The notes beneath the pieces were generated by a model that had not been told where the DNA came from, did not search any database, and was given only the letters and a program-made list of their open reading frames with translations. A stretch of 64,000 bases of DNA, taken from Desulfuromonadales bacterium. Lineage in GTDB: Bacteria > Desulfobacterota > Desulfuromonadia > Geobacterales > Pseudopelobacteraceae. The stretch spans positions 1 to 64,000 of the forward strand of contig DUZS01000015.1 in NCBI GenBank assembly GCA_013349405.1, in the 5' to 3' direction. Below, in pieces: positions 18,710-25,491 of this stretch (positions within the stretch are counted from its first letter, which is position 1; each line of letters opens with the position of its first letter). The translations under genes and the position numbers were made by a program.

Positions 18710-19789
18710 TTATTGAACTGGTTCTAATTTGCAGTAGCGCCGCACTTTTGCAACCACTTCATCTTCGTTGAAGGGCTTGATGATGATATCACGAGCCCCG
18801 TATTTAAGAGCTTTCAGGACGGCTGTCCGAGTCCAGCACTCGGCGCTCATGATAATCGGAGGAGGAAAATCCTGGCGCATGGCATGTACTTTAATGCAGA
18901 CGGCAAGCTCTCGATCATCGGCATTTTGTGAGCCAATTATTGCCAATTTTACATTTCTACCGACAAATAACTCTTTTAAATCCGCGTTCAGTGTGCCTTC
19001 AGCGATCTGGAATCCAGTGAACGCGAGCAGGCCAACAATCTGCTGGCGCAAATCGGTGTCGTCTTCAAGCACAACGATGCTTTCAATACCGCCACTACCT
19101 GCAGCAGAGTCGGCCTCCGGATCATCACCTTCAATGCTGTTCGCCGCATGGCCGGGTGAAACATCATCAACATCAACCGCTTCTTCCTCTCCCGTCGCTT
19201 CCCCAACGGCACCTTGAGGGTCAAACAGGTTCCCCAGACCCGTCGGGATAAGCACATCAAGATGCTCCATCTCCTGGTCGGGCATTTCCAGTTTTGAGCG
19301 GAACAGCAGATAATCGCCATCAGGAAAGGGCTGTTCGGGGCTTGACTCATCAATTTCCGAATTATATTTCCTGGGGGGAAGCAGCTTAAAGCTGACTTTG
19401 TTGGGGAGATTCGTCAGGAATGCGGCATTAAGCGCCGCGTTAACCATATTGCCAATCTCGGCAAAAGCATCGATGTCATCATTTTCGATGATGGCAAGGC
19501 GTTTTTTCTCCTGAATTCGCGCCGGGGGAATTCCGAGCAGGATACTGCTCATAACAATAGCGTCCCGCACAGAGAACACCAGATAGAATTGGCCCTCATA
19601 AGATTCTGTTGAGTGTACTCCCAGGATAAAGCAGATGTCTTCGAGCCCGCCGCAGTACGAGCTTTTACTGGTCAAAGACGACTCTGAAAGAGTGATTGAA
19701 AGCTCCTGCCCCAGAAGCATGGCGCATTCTCCGCCCGCCTCCTTCAGAGCCGTCTTCAGGGTCGCGTATAGGATTGCATAACCATCCAT
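18710..19789 (-). CDS. CheC/FliY-like domain fused to a degenerate receiver domain
   Basis: In this 359-residue protein the N-terminal part (about 1-170) contains a CheC/CheX-like segment (DIDAFAEIGNMVNAALNAAFL). An acidic linker (about 200-240) leads to a C-terminal CheY-like receiver fold (SIVVLEDDTDLRQQIVGLLAFTGF..., MSAE, DIIIKPFNEDEV). The acidic pocket (EDD), the Ser in IIMSAE and the Lys of IIKPF are kept. The phosphoacceptor Asp is replaced by Gly, in AIIGSQNAD near residue 284, so this is a pseudo-receiver. Its start overlaps the stop of a short cheY remnant by one base. It probably modulates CheY-P or motor switching, which is inference. Confidence 0.82.
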   Translation of the reverse strand: MDGYAILYATLKTALKEAGGECAMLLGQELSITLSESSLTSKSSYCGGLEDICFILGVHSTESYEGQFYLVFSVRDAIVMSSILLGIPPARIQEKKRLAIIENDDIDAFAEIGNMVNAALNAAFLTNLPNKVSFKLLPPRKYNSEIDESSPEQPFPDGDYLLFRSKLEMPDQEMEHLDVLIPTGLGNLFDPQGAVGEATGEEEAVDVDDVSPGHAANSIEGDDPEADSAAGSGGIESIVVLEDDTDLRQQIVGLLAFTGFQIAEGTLNADLKELFVGRNVKLAIIGSQNADDRELAVCIKVHAMRQDFPPPIIMSAECWTRTAVLKALKYGARDIIIKPFNEDEVVAKVRRYCKLEPVQ

Positions 19790-19863
19790 CAGATCGCGCC
19801 TTCCTTAAGAGTAAGTCCGACGAGCATGGTTGATGAATCATCAACCATCAGAATGTTAGCCAT
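19789..19863 (-). pseudogene. cheY N-terminal remnant (24 codons), possible translational leader
   Basis: A 24-codon frame (MANILMVDDSSTMLVGLTL...) reads exactly like the first beta strand and acidic pocket of a CheY response regulator, then diverges and stops. It is preceded by an AGG-rich ribosome binding site. Its TGA shares a base with the ATG of the next gene (TGATGG), so it now could serve as a coupled leader peptide for the pseudo-receiver protein. It is too short to fold as a receiver. Confidence 0.7.
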
Positions 19864-19998
19864 AAGACCTGCCCTTTTGTGTGTGATATCCGCTGGATAT
19901 TCAGAGTGTCATGTGGTCTGCCCGGGGGATTATAACTGATTTTTCCGTCAGTGCAACTGTGGAGTGATGCCGCTCAAATAAAAGTCACCATTACCGTG

Positions 19999-20139
19999 CT
20001 ATCTGATTCCGGTGATCATCTGCCCAGCCGATAGTCCCGCCTCGACGACGGTGAAGGCGTCGTCATCTTTTTTCAGGATAATCGCCGTGCGCTTCGGATG
20101 GGCAGGGTCGCCCGGCACGCCATCATAGAGTGCAGCCAT
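19999..20139 (-). pseudogene. 46-codon unrecognised gene fragment
   Basis: This open frame (MAALYDGVPGDPAHPKRTAIILKKDDDAFTVVEAGLSAGQMITGIR-like, ending in TAG) has convincing protein-like composition. It has no good ribosome binding site, and the sequence before it is also protein-like in another frame. It resembles the C-terminal end of a larger, lost gene. The 368 bases between the cheY remnant and the DUF5615 remnant hold nothing else I can support. Confidence 0.3.
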
Positions 20140-20231
20140 GAGGTAGCTCGTTCAGCCGGCTGAATTTTCAGCCTGCCCCCCAGGGCGGTGGTGGAAAAGA
20201 TGGAAGGACCAATTTGAGAAATGTCAGGGGC

Positions 20232-20378
20232 TCAGGTGTTATCTGAGATTAACTTGAACGGCAGTTTCCGTAAGCGATGATATGTATCGCTGATTGTGAT
20301 CGAAAAACCAAGCAGTTTAAGAGCAGTAACTGTCTGTGGCGATATGTTCATATCCGCAATAAATTTCAAAGGCTGCAT
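20232..20378 (-). pseudogene. Truncated DUF5615 (PIN-like) toxin
   Basis: Starting nine bases after the DUF433 stop, 48 codons begin with the DUF5615 signature (LKFIADMNISPQTVTALKLLGFSI) including the first catalytic Asp. After the first helix the sequence departs (ISDTYHRLRKLPFKLI...) and ends. Full-length family members are about 100-120 residues and need further acidic residues, so this toxin is very likely inactive. DUF433-DUF5615 is a known VapBC-like arrangement. Confidence 0.7.
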
Positions 20379-20387
20379 TCAGATTTC

Positions 20388-20618
20388 CTAGGCAGCTTTC
20401 ATGTATTGAATCTGGTCGGAAACAATCCAAGCTGCATACTGCATGGCCTGCTTTATGTCATCTGACTCTATTTCTGGATATGCGTCAATCACTTCTGCCG
20501 TTGTTTTACCAGCAGCAAGCATTTTGAGTATTACGCTAACCATTATTCTCATGCCACGAATACATGGCTGTCCCATGCATATATCAGGTTGAACTGTTAT
20601 CCTGTCAAGCTCTGGCAT
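20388..20618 (-). CDS. DUF433 family antitoxin-like protein
   Basis: The 76-residue protein has the DUF433 pattern: DRITVQPDICMGQPCIRGMRIMVSVILKMLAAGKTTAEVIDAYPEIESDDIKQAMQYA. The GxPCIRGxRI and YPxIxxxDIxxAL elements form a winged helix-turn-helix. Such proteins are antitoxins to PIN-like DUF5615 toxins. Here the antitoxin is intact, with an AGGGAGG ribosome binding site, while the partner downstream is truncated. Confidence 0.88.
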   Translation of the reverse strand: MPELDRITVQPDICMGQPCIRGMRIMVSVILKMLAAGKTTAEVIDAYPEIESDDIKQAMQYAAWIVSDQIQYMKAA

Positions 20619-20740
20619 TTTAATGTGCCTCCCTGTAAATATAATGCCGGATTGTAGCGAATTACGAGTTCAAGAACAACCGTATTATGTTTTAATGCAT
20701 TATGTTTTATTTGCCCCTTGCTTCTCCTTGCCCCTGATTT

Positions 20741-20919
20741 TTACAACTTAAACTGCCGCACCAGTCGCTGCAGCTCTTCTGCATTGTAACTTAACTGCGC
20801 CGCTGCCGTAGCTGATTCATGTGCGCCCTGTGATGTCTGCTGCACCACTTCGGTGATCTGCTGCATGTTGCTGGAAATCTCGCTGGTCGTGGCGGTCTGC
20901 TCTTCGGCGGATGAGAGAT
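20741..20919 (-). pseudogene. C-terminal remnant of a methyl-accepting chemotaxis protein
   Basis: About 58 codons read SSAEEQTATTSEISSNMQQITEVVQQTSQGAHESATAAAQLSYNAEELQRLVRQFKL and then stop (TAA 20743). This is the end of the MCP signalling helix with the usual EEQ methylation-type segment. The upstream part is missing; the MCP sequence runs into one copy of a 38-bp direct repeat at 20901-20938 and ends there. No start codon or promoter belongs to it. Confidence 0.85.
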
Positions 20920-20938
20920 AGAAAAAACGGGGAGTTAT
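20901..20938. repeat. 38-bp direct repeat, copy 1
   Basis: This 38-base sequence (begins TCTTCGGCGGATGAG, ends ACGGGGAGTTAT) is identical to 23543-23580, same orientation. Its first 15 bases are part of MCP coding sequence on the minus strand. Flanking bases differ on both sides. With copy 2 it brackets about 2.6 kb that contain the ORF6N gene and the HigBA pair. Confidence 0.9.
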
Positions 20939-21223
20939 AGCTGAAAATTAAAAACGCATCGGCAGCCCAAACACTCCTCAGCCGCATCAACTCACCTCTC
21001 GAAATGCCTACAGATTATTTCTGCCATTTGGAAGCGAATCTTTCCACGACACACCAAGCGGAACGAAGCCAGAGCGACCGACGCCACCGTCAGTTCCCGG
21101 ATGAAGGCCTCATCGCATCTCTAGCACTCGAATATCTCACGGTCGATCCCCAACAGGGTGTCGGTTCGGGGGGGGGCGGTTTTCTTTTCAGATTGCTAAT
21201 GTTTTGATTTTTCAATACTATTG

Positions 21224-21235
21224 CCGAACGTTCGG
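21224..21235. promoter_or_regulatory. 12-bp palindrome upstream of the ORF6N gene
   Basis: CCGAACGTTCGG is a perfect 12-base palindrome ending 37 bases before the ATG of the ORF6N gene. It may be an operator for this gene. The 330 bases between the MCP remnant and the gene otherwise show only an unrecognised 67-codon open frame (21004-21207) with no start signal. Confidence 0.4.
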
Positions 21236-21272
21236 AAATTTGGTTTTTAACTGCTTTGCGTAGGGTAGAGTT

Positions 21273-22151
21273 ATGAATGAATTAGCTCAGGTAGTGAAAA
21301 TTGAGAAACGGATTTTCACCATCCGTGGAGTTCAAGTGATGTTGGATCGGGATCTGGCGGAATTGTACGGTGTAGAGACAAAAGTCCTGAACCAGGCGGT
21401 CAAAAGAAACATTGCCCGGTTTCCCGAACAATTCCGTTTTCAACTCACGCGACCAGAAGCCGATCAACTGGTCACAAATTGTGACCGGTTCAACAATATG
21501 AAACATTCCAGTGCTTTGCCCTATGCTTTCAACGAACAGGGTGTGGCGATGTTGTCAGCAGTTTTACGCAGCGAAACAGCCGTACAAACCAGTATTCTAA
21601 TTATCGACGCCTTCGTGAAAATGCGGCAGTTTCTGGCAAACAACGCTGATCTCTTTATGCGACTGGAGGGTGTCGAAAAACGTCAACTGCTACATGAAAT
21701 TAAAGTAGATGAAAAATTTGAGCAGCTTTTCAACGCACTTGAAGATAAAAGTATCAAACCAAAGCAAGGCATATTTTTTGATGGACAAATTTTCGATGCC
21801 TACGCCTTTGTCTGTGATCTGATTCGTTCCGCCACACAGCGGATTATTCTGATCGACAATTACATCGATGAAAGCGTGTTGACTCTGTTATCCAAGAGAG
21901 AAGCAGCGGTAAACGCCAAAATCCTGACAAATAACATCGGCAAAGCATTAGCTCTGGATATCGAAAAATTTAACCGGCAATACCCCGCTATCGAAGTGAA
22001 AACGTTCAAATCATCGCACGACCGTTTTCTTGTTATCGATGATGACATTTATCACATTGGCGCATCGCTGAAGGACTTGGGCAAGAAATGGTTCGCCTTT
22101 TCGAAGATGGATGCCAGCGCAATTGAAATGTTACAACGGGTGAAAATATGA
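21273..22151 (+). CDS. ORF6N (KilA-N type) protein with PLD-like C-terminal domain
   Basis: In the 292 residues, the N-terminal ORF6N DNA-binding-type domain (about 10-95) is clear: RIFTIRGVQVMLDRDLAELYGVETKVLNQAVKRNIARFPEQFRFQLT, then FNEQGVAMLSAVL. The C-terminal half (about 165-285) has phospholipase-D-like features: FDAYAFVCDLIRSATQRIILIDNYID, and SHDRFLVIDDDIYHIGASLKDLGKKWFAF in place of the HKD motif (HxR/D variant). Such fusions occur in mobile and defence-linked loci. A DNA-processing or DNA-sensing role is inference. It stands alone between the 38-bp repeats, and a weak ribosome binding site (GTAGAG) precedes ATG. Confidence 0.85.
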   Translation: MNELAQVVKIEKRIFTIRGVQVMLDRDLAELYGVETKVLNQAVKRNIARFPEQFRFQLTRPEADQLVTNCDRFNNMKHSSALPYAFNEQGVAMLSAVLRSETAVQTSILIIDAFVKMRQFLANNADLFMRLEGVEKRQLLHEIKVDEKFEQLFNALEDKSIKPKQGIFFDGQIFDAYAFVCDLIRSATQRIILIDNYIDESVLTLLSKREAAVNAKILTNNIGKALALDIEKFNRQYPAIEVKTFKSSHDRFLVIDDDIYHIGASLKDLGKKWFAFSKMDASAIEMLQRVKI

Positions 22152-22380
22152 ATGTAAGGGTGAGGTAAAATTTGGACGGATGCTAATGTATACTTGCTTC
22201 TGTTTATCAGTACTATGTCCCCTGATCTCCGTTGATGAAACAAACGCGACCTACTAACTTCCGCCCAACGTAATAAAGCACACCGGCTCGGCGGGGGCTT
22301 TTTCCCGCTGTTGGTTTATCTGGTTTTGTCAAATGTGTGGGTCTGAGCCTTGATGGTTCTACGTACTTTAGAAATGAAAA

Positions 22381-22427
22381 AGTCGCGTCCTCAACTCGAT
22401 TACACTGTCCGAAGCTGAGACGCGACT
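22381..22427. other. Inverted repeat between ORF6N gene and HigA-like gene
   Basis: AGTCGCGTC and its exact complement GACGCGACT are 29 bases apart, with partial pairing inside. It lies downstream of both convergent neighbours (ORF6N gene on plus, higA-like on minus) and can act as a hairpin for either. A short T-rich stretch follows on the plus side. The rest of the 304-base gap shows nothing recognisable. Confidence 0.4.
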
Positions 22428-22455
22428 CTATGGTTCTCTTCTTTCTCAAGGTGTG

Positions 22456-22758
22456 TTAGACAAGTGCGGCTAATCCTTTTCGGTCAATAAGATCAAGAAG
22501 GCGTTGCGCAGGACCGCTGGGTTTCTTCTGCCCTTGTTCCCACTGCTGGACTGTAGTCTTGCCAATACCAAGAATTGCAGCAAACACTGCTTGGCTTACA
22601 TGACTCTCAGAGCGGATGCGCCTGACATCTTCGGCCTGAATGGGGGGCTTTGGCGTCAAGCAAAGCTTGTCCATTTCTCGCATGGTGATTTCGTCCATGG
22701 CTCCAACCTTAAACAAATCTTTAGCCATCTCATGTGCAATATTCAGTATTTCACTCAT
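22456..22758 (-). CDS. HigA/NadS-like antitoxin (XRE-family)
   Basis: This 100-residue protein has a C-terminal XRE helix-turn-helix (DVRRIRSESHVSQAVFAAILGIGKTTVQQWEQGQKKPSGPAQRLLDLI). The N-terminal extension (MSEILNIAHEMAKDLFKVGAMDEITMREMDKL) is the toxin-binding type seen in antitoxins that follow their RelE/HigB partner. Its start overlaps the toxin gene end by eight bases, so the pair is translationally coupled and probably autoregulated. Confidence 0.9.
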   Translation of the reverse strand: MSEILNIAHEMAKDLFKVGAMDEITMREMDKLCLTPKPPIQAEDVRRIRSESHVSQAVFAAILGIGKTTVQQWEQGQKKPSGPAQRLLDLIDRKGLAALV

Positions 22759-23131
22759 AGTATTGTACCTCCCAAATTGAGCCAGTCGCTAAAAGCTCTT
22801 GTACGTGGCTATCTGTTGTTGCTACAAAAAATTGCGCGGCAAGACTTAAAGCGGCTTCTTCCTTCACGGTAATGTTGGTCTTGTCGTTCTTGGCAAATGC
22901 GTACAGAAAAACGATTCTTTCCGTATTTGGCTTTTTGTATCCCACAACAACACGGTAGCCGCCTCGTTTTCCTGTCCCTGCCCGTGGCAAACGCTTCTTG
23001 AACAAGCAGCCGCCAAGATCAGCGTCAACCTTTCCCGAAGCGACCTCCGCCGCCGCATTTTGCAAAACGACATCTGAAATACCTTCTTTGCTTGCCCAGT
23101 GGTTGAACCATTTGTTTTTGAATATCCTCAT
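22751..23131 (-). CDS. HigB/RelE-like toxin
   Basis: This 126-residue protein has the RelE/HigB-fold pattern of the COG4737 type: FKNKWFNHWASKEGISDVVLQNAAAEVASGKVDADLGGCLFKKRLPRAGTGKRGGYRVVVGYK and FLYAFAKNDKTNIT. Such toxins cleave mRNA at the ribosome. Toxin-first order with a downstream XRE antitoxin is typical of HigBA. The conserved basic core (KKRLPRAGTGKRGGYR) is intact, so it may be active. Confidence 0.9.
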   Translation of the reverse strand: MRIFKNKWFNHWASKEGISDVVLQNAAAEVASGKVDADLGGCLFKKRLPRAGTGKRGGYRVVVGYKKPNTERIVFLYAFAKNDKTNITVKEEAALSLAAQFFVATTDSHVQELLATGSIWEVQYYE

Positions 23132-23274
23132 ATCAAGACTGTATCACTATGTGAGATACTTTGCAAGCGGTACTCTGATCCGTCGTAATAAGTGGAACCG
23201 TTTACGGCGACCTCAAAATATGTCCCATTTAGATGTCGATTGCCAACCAACGAGGTAATTGCTCTCCCCGGAAT

Positions 23275-23556
23275 CGTCATGATGGAGCTGTCACCGCGCT
23301 GAGACATCTCCATCGTAAGGTCACAGGCTACGGAGCCGGCAGGGATCTGGTGAACAAACTTTTCGGCGGAGCAAGAGTTCTGGATGTGGGTGACAGCGGT
23401 TCGCCCGGTCGTACCGTTGGAGAGCAGAATGTTGCAAGGGCACTGGAGATTCTCGAAGTACTCGGATTGAGGGTAAGAAGTGCCGATACCGGCGGAGTCG
23501 TGGGGCGGAAGCTGTATTTCTGCACCGGGACGGCGATGTGTATCTTCGGCGGATGA
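23275..23556 (+). pseudogene. cheD: cheD remnant
   Basis: The frame DLVNKLFGGARVLDVGD..GRTVGEQNVARALEILEVLGLRVRSADTGGVVGRKLYFCTGTA matches the C-terminal half of CheD, the receptor glutamine deamidase. The catalytic Cys/His region of CheD (N-terminal half) is missing, and the 3' end breaks into the second copy of the 38-bp repeat, whose TGA ends the frame. No start signal is present. It is a truncated gene at both ends. Confidence 0.75.
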
Positions 23557-23580
23557 GAGATAGAAAAAACGGGGAGTTAT
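23543..23580. repeat. 38-bp direct repeat, copy 2
   Basis: Identical to 20901-20938 in the same orientation. It carries 15 bases that belong to MCP coding sequence in copy 1, yet here they are joined to the cheD remnant, so at least one junction is a rearrangement. Sequence to the right (23581-23640) shows no feature. Confidence 0.9.
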
Positions 23581-23640
23581 CCTGAAGCCTGCAGAACCTC
23601 GTGAAATCTGAAATCGTTGACACGGCCCGTCGCAGTGGCT

Positions 23641-23976
23641 TCACCCCGTTTTATTCAAGGTTTGTTGGATATTAAAGCCGCCATCCCGGCATATCGGCAG
23701 GACATTAAGCCCTTGAAGATAATCACCAAAATCGAGTGGCGCAGTTATACCGAAATCCGCCAGAAGATCGATGACTTCAGACATGGACAGTTCCAGTTTT
23801 TCGGCAAGGGTGCCCACAGAAATCTTACCCATCCGATATTGACGAAGCATGACAAACTCCCAACCGTAATCGATAAGTTCCCTTGCAATACTGGATTTGT
23901 CTTTCCGCTCCGAAAGCGCCAGCTCTGTAAGTCTGTTCATCTCCCTGTCGTGAAGTCTCAAGCTAAGTACTGTCAT
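23641..23976 (-). CDS. UPF0175-type antitoxin with N-terminal RHH-like region
   Basis: In 111 residues, the N-terminal third (VLSLRLHDREMNRLTELALSERKDKSSIARELIDYGWEF) is ribbon-helix-helix-like. The middle (MLRQYRMGKISVGTLAEKLELSMSEVIDLLADFGI) is the UPF0175 signature. These proteins are antitoxins to DUF3368 PIN-like toxins. Its ATG overlaps the toxin stop by four bases. In the usual arrangement the antitoxin comes first; here the toxin gene precedes it. Confidence 0.88.
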   Translation of the reverse strand: MTVLSLRLHDREMNRLTELALSERKDKSSIARELIDYGWEFVMLRQYRMGKISVGTLAEKLELSMSEVIDLLADFGITAPLDFGDYLQGLNVLPICRDGGFNIQQTLNKTG

Positions 23977-24470
23977 GATATACCCCCACAGATACGCTTT
24001 TCCGCATCTTGTATAATTTGCAACCGATATCTACCCACAATTGAGAGTTTTTTTAACTTTTCCAAGGCGACATCCTGATTTATTGCTTCGGTTTGAACGC
24101 AATTGATGACGAAATGGATAGCAGTGATGAACTGTAGTCCCAATATCTTGCATGCCTTGATAGCAGGTCCGTCATCAACGGCTACGGGAGCAGATAATTC
24201 GAGCGCCAGACAGAGGGCCTCCGCCTCCCCGGCATGTATCCTGAAATCCGCCACAAACTTTTCATAGTTCAGGCGGTTCTGTACGGGCATCGTCCTGATG
24301 AGTGAGCTGTCCAGCAGATAACGGATGACCATTGCATCGGACGAAGCAGACGACAATGCTTCTTCTCTCACTTTATCCGGGATTACAAGGCTGTAACATT
24401 CCGAGATGATACGAAGAAGATCGATTTTTGCAAGCAGAATGAGGGTAGAGGCATCAAGGACAATATTCAT
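23973..24470 (-). CDS. DUF3368 PIN-like toxin
   Basis: The 165-residue protein starts MNIVLDASTLILLAKIDLL with the first PIN-domain Asp. It retains the later acidic motif (HAGEAEALCLALELSAPVAVDDGPAIKACKILGL) expected of DUF3368 ribonuclease-type toxins. I chose ATG 24470, since the 13 upstream codons lie within the promoter and lack family character. No ribosome binding site is present, and the predicted transcript start is almost at the ATG, so the mRNA may be leaderless. Confidence 0.87.
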   Translation of the reverse strand: MNIVLDASTLILLAKIDLLRIISECYSLVIPDKVREEALSSASSDAMVIRYLLDSSLIRTMPVQNRLNYEKFVADFRIHAGEAEALCLALELSAPVAVDDGPAIKACKILGLQFITAIHFVINCVQTEAINQDVALEKLKKLSIVGRYRLQIIQDAEKRICGGIS

Positions 24471-24505
24471 GTAGTTTATAGTACTACAGGTGTATACGGA
24501 GTCAA
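24470..24505 (-). promoter_or_regulatory. Promoter with overlapping inverted repeat for the DUF3368/UPF0175 pair
   Basis: On the minus strand a -35 TTGACT (24505-24500) and a -10 TACTAT (24483-24478) are 16 bases apart, so transcription would begin within a few bases of the ATG at 24470. The -10 element lies within the inverted repeat TGTAGT-N7-ACTACA (24470-24488). That placement is typical of toxin-antitoxin autorepression. The regulatory role is inferred. Confidence 0.6.
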
Positions 24506-24544
24506 GCAAAAAACATCAAAGAATAGTAGGGAACTTAGCGCACC

Positions 24545-24676
24545 ATGCATAACGGACGCAGTTTTGATTTCAAGGATATGATCGCGAATCTTGTCGGGGC
24601 GATTATAGGGACGCTGATCTATACATATCTGGATCGAATCCATCTGGAGAAGAGAGGTTATTGCTCAGGTGAATAA
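24545..24676 (+). pseudogene. VanZ-like C-terminal fragment
   Basis: Forty-three codons (RSFDFKDMIANLVGAIIGTLIYTYLDRI...) resemble the last membrane helix of VanZ-family proteins, where a FDxxDxxANxxGAxxG pattern is common. No ribosome binding site or upstream helices are present. It is a remnant in the 360-base gap between the PIN toxin promoter and the cheX stop. Confidence 0.4.
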
Positions 24677-24679
24677 AGA

Positions 24680-24858
24680 CCTCAACCAAGGATGGTGCCA
24701 AGCCCGAACAATATTTTAAGGGAAAAGAGTTTGTTTATAACCATCATCTGAAAGTACCGTATCACCTGCTGGAAGCGCAGCCGGCTACATCTATTCTCCC
24801 TGACAATGCAGGGACGACCAATCAGGGGGAGAGGGGGAAGAGGCGGCAGATATTTTAA
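24680..24858 (+). pseudogene. Unrecognised in-frame gene fragment
   Basis: An open stretch without start codon reads KDGAKPEQYFKGKEFVYNHHLKVPYHLLEAQPATSILPD and on to TAA 24858. The composition is protein-like and the phrase EFVYNHHLKVPYHLL looks conserved, but I do not recognise the family. It may be the tail or middle of a lost accessory gene. Confidence 0.3.
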
Positions 24859-24870
24859 TTGCGTGTGGCA

Positions 24871-25389
24871 TTATTCATTTTCGACGATGAGCGATATTGC
24901 AAACATCTCCTGGCCCGATTTCAGGTCGAGCGTGATAACGTCCGTTTTGCTGCCTGCCGAAACAGAGTAGCTCGAACCGCACACAACCGAGGGAGTCGAA
25001 AGTTTGACATCATCTCCTGCCCGAGAAAGGTGCTGCTTGAAAGAGCCGCCAATCATGTTGGCAATTTCCCCCATGGCATCATACACATCGCCGTTGATTT
25101 CGCTGACCTCCATATCCAGCATCAGGGAGGTGAATGAAAGTGCCAGTGGCAGAGGGAGTTTGACACTGACCAGACCGTTGTATCTCCCGACCATGCCGAC
25201 CATGGCGGTCAGGTAGCTGCTGCATGTATCCGGTAATTCAGTCTGAGCCGGAAGATGCGTAATATCATCAACACCCAGCATGGTTGAAAAAACATCCTGC
25301 ACGTCTTTAACGAGCGCTGCGGTCAGCTCAAGCTCAGTGGTGTTCAGATTGCGTAACGTATCCGGACTTATCGGCATCGCTGTACTCAC
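24871..25389 (-). CDS. CheX-like chemotaxis phosphatase
   Basis: The 172-residue protein has a CheX/CheC-type alpha-beta fold. It shows GDVYDAMGEIANMIGGSFKQHLS, the E..N phosphatase motif (ExxN in EIANMIGG), and a C-terminal ITLDLKSGQEMFAISLIVENE strand pair. It would dephosphorylate CheY-P. Starts at GTG 25389 (AAGAG ribosome binding site) or ATG 25377 are possible; longer readings run into the divergent gene. It is transcribed away from the REC-HD-GYP gene with about 100 bases between them. Confidence 0.82.
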   Translation of the reverse strand: MSTAMPISPDTLRNLNTTELELTAALVKDVQDVFSTMLGVDDITHLPAQTELPDTCSSYLTAMVGMVGRYNGLVSVKLPLPLALSFTSLMLDMEVSEINGDVYDAMGEIANMIGGSFKQHLSRAGDDVKLSTPSVVCGSSYSVSAGSKTDVITLDLKSGQEMFAISLIVENE

Positions 25390-25491
25390 GGGCTCTTGCC
25401 TGTGTACGTCAAGTGTGGTAGTGTGCCGTCCGATTTCCTTTTCCCTACAATCACATGACATGCAACGGGTCGCTGACAAGGATACCTGACA

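Noticed and set aside
21004-21207. 67-codon open frame before the ORF6N gene
   Set aside because: No start signal, no family recognised, ends in a G-run; possibly part of a decayed gene.
22280-22315. GC-rich stretch with a T-run as terminator of the ORF6N gene
   Set aside because: Only a weak, poorly paired stem can be formed, so I do not list it as a terminator.
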